Program-made: the position numbers and the translations under genes
Assembly (NCBI GenBank): GCA_038501785.1
Contig: JBAMJR010000078.1
Coordinates: 1,070,001-1,134,000 of the forward strand
Reading direction: 5' to 3'
Source: Myoxocephalus aenaeus
Lineage: Eukaryota > Chordata > Actinopteri > Perciformes > Cottidae
DNA: 64,000 bases
Shown here: positions 60,220 through 64,000 of the stretch, one piece after another
How positions within the stretch are numbered: the stretch's first letter is position 1
How the letters are laid out: each line of letters opens with the position of its first letter
Notes under the pieces: generated by a model
Seen by the model: only the letters and a program-made list of their open reading frames with translations
Told to the model about the DNA's origin: nothing
The model's database searches: none

Positions 60220-61797
60220 GTTTCTGGACAAAGACCTTCCCGTAGCACTTCCATGAGGTCGGCATGAGGTTCTGAGTGAAATGTCTCATCAACCATTGGA
60301 TGGATTGCAGAGACATTTGGTGGACACACTCATGTCCCCCTCAGAGGGAATTTGTAATATCTTTGGTTCCATCTAGGTTACTCTTTGTCCAATATTGTGA
60401 TTTACGACCAAATAGAAAACTAACGACATTCTTATACTTATAAGTACAGCTGATAGTATCCTAACACTGGTCTTGTTTGGATAGTGCTTCTTATTTTTCG
60501 TCAATTCAGTACTGATGATCTCATCGGCAAGGTATTTGCAATGCCACCCAGGTCTAAATATGTATACAGTCACATACTGAATGCTCAAGCCAGATCCTTC
60601 TAATAAATCCTTGATTACACCACTTCTTTGACTGTAGCTAGAAGTCTCGGGTGTGTCTCTGGCATGTGGAGGATTCCACCAGGCAGACTTGAGCCTGGGC
60701 AGGCGGAGGCGTGGTCCCATCGTGGCCTGCCATCCATCACATCAACCCCTATCTCAGGGCTTTTTAACGGACCTGGTAATTGAAAGCAGGCAGCCCGATA
60801 GAGCGTTTTCCTTTTGTTTCCCGGGCTTTAGATTAAAGACGCTGATACTGCCTGGCGCTCCTCAAAAAGCACATGTGAAATATTACAGGCTCTGGCCACT
60901 GCTATCTAGCTTCCAGCCATTTGACCTGGAGAGGGCCCTGTGTGGGAAGAAGGGCTCAGAGACAACCTCCCTCCCGTCTCTGTGCTTTGCATCAGGGCCT
61001 TACCGTATCACCGCCTGCTCCACAGCTGTCACTATTTGTATATTTGATATACTGACGGATGCCGACAAGGAACAGGTGTTGCGTATTAGTGTCACTGTTT
61101 AATTCTACCCCCCCCGCCCATTTGGTCAGTTGTCAGAGTGTATCACTGTAATATACGGCAATCTGACTTTTAAACTGAGCTCTGCCACAAAGCAGGGCCT
61201 TCAGTTTTTCCTGAGGGAAAAGGAAGAGGCACGGAAAGGGAAACTGAATTAATGTGGTTCAGGTGGACTGACCCCAAAGACGCATCAGAAACACGGGAAT
61301 GCCTTTGAACACCGACCTCTTTATTCCGCTCTGTCGTCTCCGTTCAGGCCGTTCTGTTGGAATTGAGACCATCAACCGCAGATGGAAACTTCCATATTTG
61401 GTTTTGACATTTCTGTCCAATTTCTTGTCAGAAAGGATATTATTCCACCACCCTGTCGGGTTATTATTTCTTTTAATGACCCTTGCAGTTTGAGTTACTT
61501 TTTTTTTCTACAGTGCAACGCTGCTTGTTGTTGCAGCAGTAAAATCCCACTTATTTGAACTGCACAAATCTTAAACCGCAGGCTTACGTTGTGGACTACC
61601 CAACTTTTTTTTTGTGGACTTATGGTTTCCTAACCTGCTGCTGGTAGCTTAACTAAATACATATTTTGTCATGGGCGACCACTTGCATATCAGCCTGTAC
61701 TTTCTGGTTAATATCTCACGCCTCGACTTTCGGAGTGGACGCATTTAGAATTCCTTTGCCGTGCCTCGGCCTGCAGAGCGCCGTTTGGCTTCCCTCA

Positions 61798-61831
<34 letters not shown>

Positions 61832-62279
61832 CACAAAGAGAGCGAGTGGGTTGCTTCACTGAATATCTTCCCGGTCGTTTAGCTCTTCAGACAAATCCCC
61901 GCAGACAGGGCTCTGGTTCCCCCCAACAGAGAGCAGCCTCATTAGGATTTGTTGCACAAACTCTGGAATTTTGACCGGCCGAGGAGCAGCAAGGCCTTCC
62001 CTCCGAGGGACACATGTTCCTGACCCTGGAGCTGTGGGCCTTGTCGAATCCTATTTGGCTCATATTGCTCCCAGTCAGGGGCTCGGTTACCCCTGGATCA
62101 ACCTCATTCTTCCGCACTGAGGCCTGCATGCAAACTGGACCTGAAGGTTTTGATAAATGGACGGCTCTGTTGAGGCAACATAGAGGGCCGGTGTTGCCGT
62201 CACGAGGTTTGGAGTTTAGTGACTATCGCACCCTGTACTGTCACTCTTATGCAGAAGTAGCGCTGGTAGCGGCTTCATT
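60220..62279. other. no recognised gene
   Basis: Complex sequence with one GT microsatellite at 61800-61830. The longest frame (60653-61102) is not bounded by a gene structure I can support. Confidence 0.4.
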
Positions 62280-62755
62280 CAGACGCTGTTGTGGGACTAC
62301 GGATAATATTATGAACCCAGACACCATGGAGTTTGATGTTCCCACGTATTTGGAGTATAAAGCAGAACTAGTGGTTATTTCCATGGTGGATGGCGGAAAC
62401 GGTATACGTTTTTACGGAGATAAGCCACGCCCCCGTTCAGGCGCGAGTAACATTCTCAACGCGTTTGGTGTGAACGCAGCTTTATTGTCGAGCGAGTAAA
62501 GCGTCGTGAATATTCGCAACGCAGCATCAGGGTGCTACTTTAGTGATCAAGGCTCAAGAGCTTTGGGTACTTACTTAGCTGTTACACTCTCTGCAGCTGG
62601 GATGCACATTAAACCGTGGGGAGCTTATAGGAATAACCTTTTATATCATACATTATCAGTAGGAGTGCAAGCAAAAAGCGAATGACGCGAATTAACCACA
62701 AAGTCTAGCGAGTAAACTCGCGCGAACGCTTTTGGTGTGAAGGTAGCATTACTCT
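62280..62755 (+). mobile_element. non-autonomous DNA transposon, copy 3 of the 37975 family
   Basis: 62285-62450 matches 37975-38165. Nearby ends are ggtgtgaacgcagc at about 62470 and acgcttttggtgtgaaggta at about 62725, both of the TTCACACCAAAAG type. Confidence 0.65.
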
Positions 62756-64000
62756 CTGAAAACTTGCTTGGCATTAGTAAGCATCTAGGACATTTTTATG
62801 ATTTGCAAATGACAAATAATTGTCTTATGATTCATTAAGAGCCCCCCCCTCTGACATTTTGCAATTTAAGATTTCAGGGGGTCTGGAGTGTCAATCAAGG
62901 AGTCTCTGGTTTGGACTACATCATGACGTGACACTGTCAGACACAGGAAACGCTGTTGGATCACTCGGAGCAGCCACCCAATCTACTTTGCTGAGGGCGT
63001 TGTGTTTATCCACCCTTTTTAATCAGATATCCCTCCAACTGTCAATGCCAAACAAGGGCGACAGTGACATCCTTGTTTGGCACCCTCTGATTAAAAAGGG
63101 TGGATAGTTAATGAGTTGGCAGCTTGTAGTTCTTCTGGGCCGGGCAGATGGACGGCGTCACCTCCACCTTGGATTAGCTAAAACAAAAGAGTGATGCAGA
63201 GAGTGAGCATATCAACATCACGGAAAGAGTCAGTTTGTTGGCGCTGTGACGTGTTTCTTTCTGTCAGCCCCATTAGTGTTGGCTGGTTGCAAAGGGCTCG
63301 CCCCATAGGGACCGGTGTGAGCCAATGTTGAGTAATGTTGGACATATGGAATATGCAACTCGCCCCTCAGCCTCGGGAGCGCTCAACAACCAGCCTCAGA
63401 TTGCCAGCAGACTTCACATAGTTGATCCTTTTTCATCCAACAAAAAGAATCCAGTTAAAAACATTTCACTAAATCTGTAAACCGATCCTATGACTGTTTG
63501 TTGTCTCTTCAGATTTTTATTGCTGACGGGACCCATTTTCTGATGGATTTTATACGGTTATGCAACGCATGGAAAACGGTGGACAGAGTGGAGTTAACAA
63601 GCAGATCAATAACCTTGAGAGCTGTACTCTTGTCCAGTTGGCACAGGTCAGAATGTGCCGAGAGGCAAAGAAAGGAGAACGAGAGGGAAAAAGCAAAATG
63701 GGCGAGAGACGCTTCTCGGAACTCGGAAAAAAAAGTGAGGACATGTTTTCACTTGTTGCATTGAGAATTGGGTTGACTGAGCTTCATACCGCTGCCTTCA
63801 TGTCCCGTCAGTGGATGGACTAATATGGATCCTGCCTGCTAATATGTAGAGGGTACAGCTGGTCTTGGGCTGTGCTGACAGCCCACCAGCTCAGTGCTGG
63901 TCAGGTGGACAACACTTTAGTGGAAATGGTTCCCAACTAAATCTGCCAATCCTTGGGAGCCATGGGGACTGATTTCTGATCGTCTTCGTGGCCGGAAGCA
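62756..64000. other. no recognised gene; nested hairpin at 63008-63105
   Basis: 63008-63027 pairs with 63086-63105, and 63046-63057 with 63071-63082, giving a two-part stem. The rest shows only short frames. Confidence 0.5.

Noticed and set aside
60653..61102. 149-residue open frame
   Set aside because: No recognisable protein, no splice or promoter context, and an internal sequence composition like surrounding non-coding DNA.
49700..64000. INTS9, expected next to HMBOX1 by synteny
   Set aside because: I looked for its characteristic N terminus and beta-lactamase-like motifs in the translated frames and did not find them.

Overview
The window is vertebrate nuclear DNA, most likely from a teleost fish. 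It shows GT-AG split genes with short introns, long CA/GT microsatellites, many minisatellites and small inverted-repeat transposons. Two genes can be read in detail, and they lie tail to tail. KIF13B (kinesin-3 family, alias GAKIN) runs on the + strand from the window's left edge, inside the motor domain, to a stop at 26488. HMBOX1 (alias HOT1, an atypical homeobox protein) runs on the - strand, with its coding part from 47106 down to 31252 and a probable 5' UTR exon near 49432-49620. The same convergent HMBOX1/KIF13B order is known in human chromosome 8p, which supports both calls. No gene naming here comes from a database search; it rests on recognised protein sequence and intact exon phases.

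Layout: 1-26488 holds 32 KIF13B exons that join without a frame break into about 1,912 codons: end of motor, FHA, stalk, KIF1-like regions, low-complexity tail and C-terminal CAP-Gly. 26489-27355 is its 3' UTR with an AATAAA. 27357-31251 is intergenic or HMBOX1 3' UTR with dispersed repeats. 31252-47106 holds eight HMBOX1 coding exons (461 codons) separated by repeat-filled introns. 48950-49800 is a CpG-rich promoter region with two ZNF143-type motifs. 49.9-64 kb has no confidently recognised gene; it contains inverted repeats, retrotransposon tails, a large CTAC array, a CpG-rich possible first exon near 54.1-54.3 kb and one possible 138-nt exon at 55886-56023.

The most striking feature is that many tandem arrays are built on, or directly abut, splice junctions. 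The end of HMBOX1 coding exon 1 plus its 5' splice site is repeated about 84 times (44432-46505). The end of KIF13B exon 14 plus its splice donor is repeated six times (8396-8742). The 3' splice site of KIF13B exon 15 is the last unit of a 4.5-kb, about 51-bp array in which each unit carries the same acceptor-like end. Introns next to KIF13B exons 4, 25 and 26 show related arrangements, and HMBOX1 exons 2 and 3 are bordered by complementary microsatellites and a G-run array. These arrays supply many duplicate or decoy splice sites, so repeat length could influence splicing of both genes. That is an inference to be tested with RNA data.
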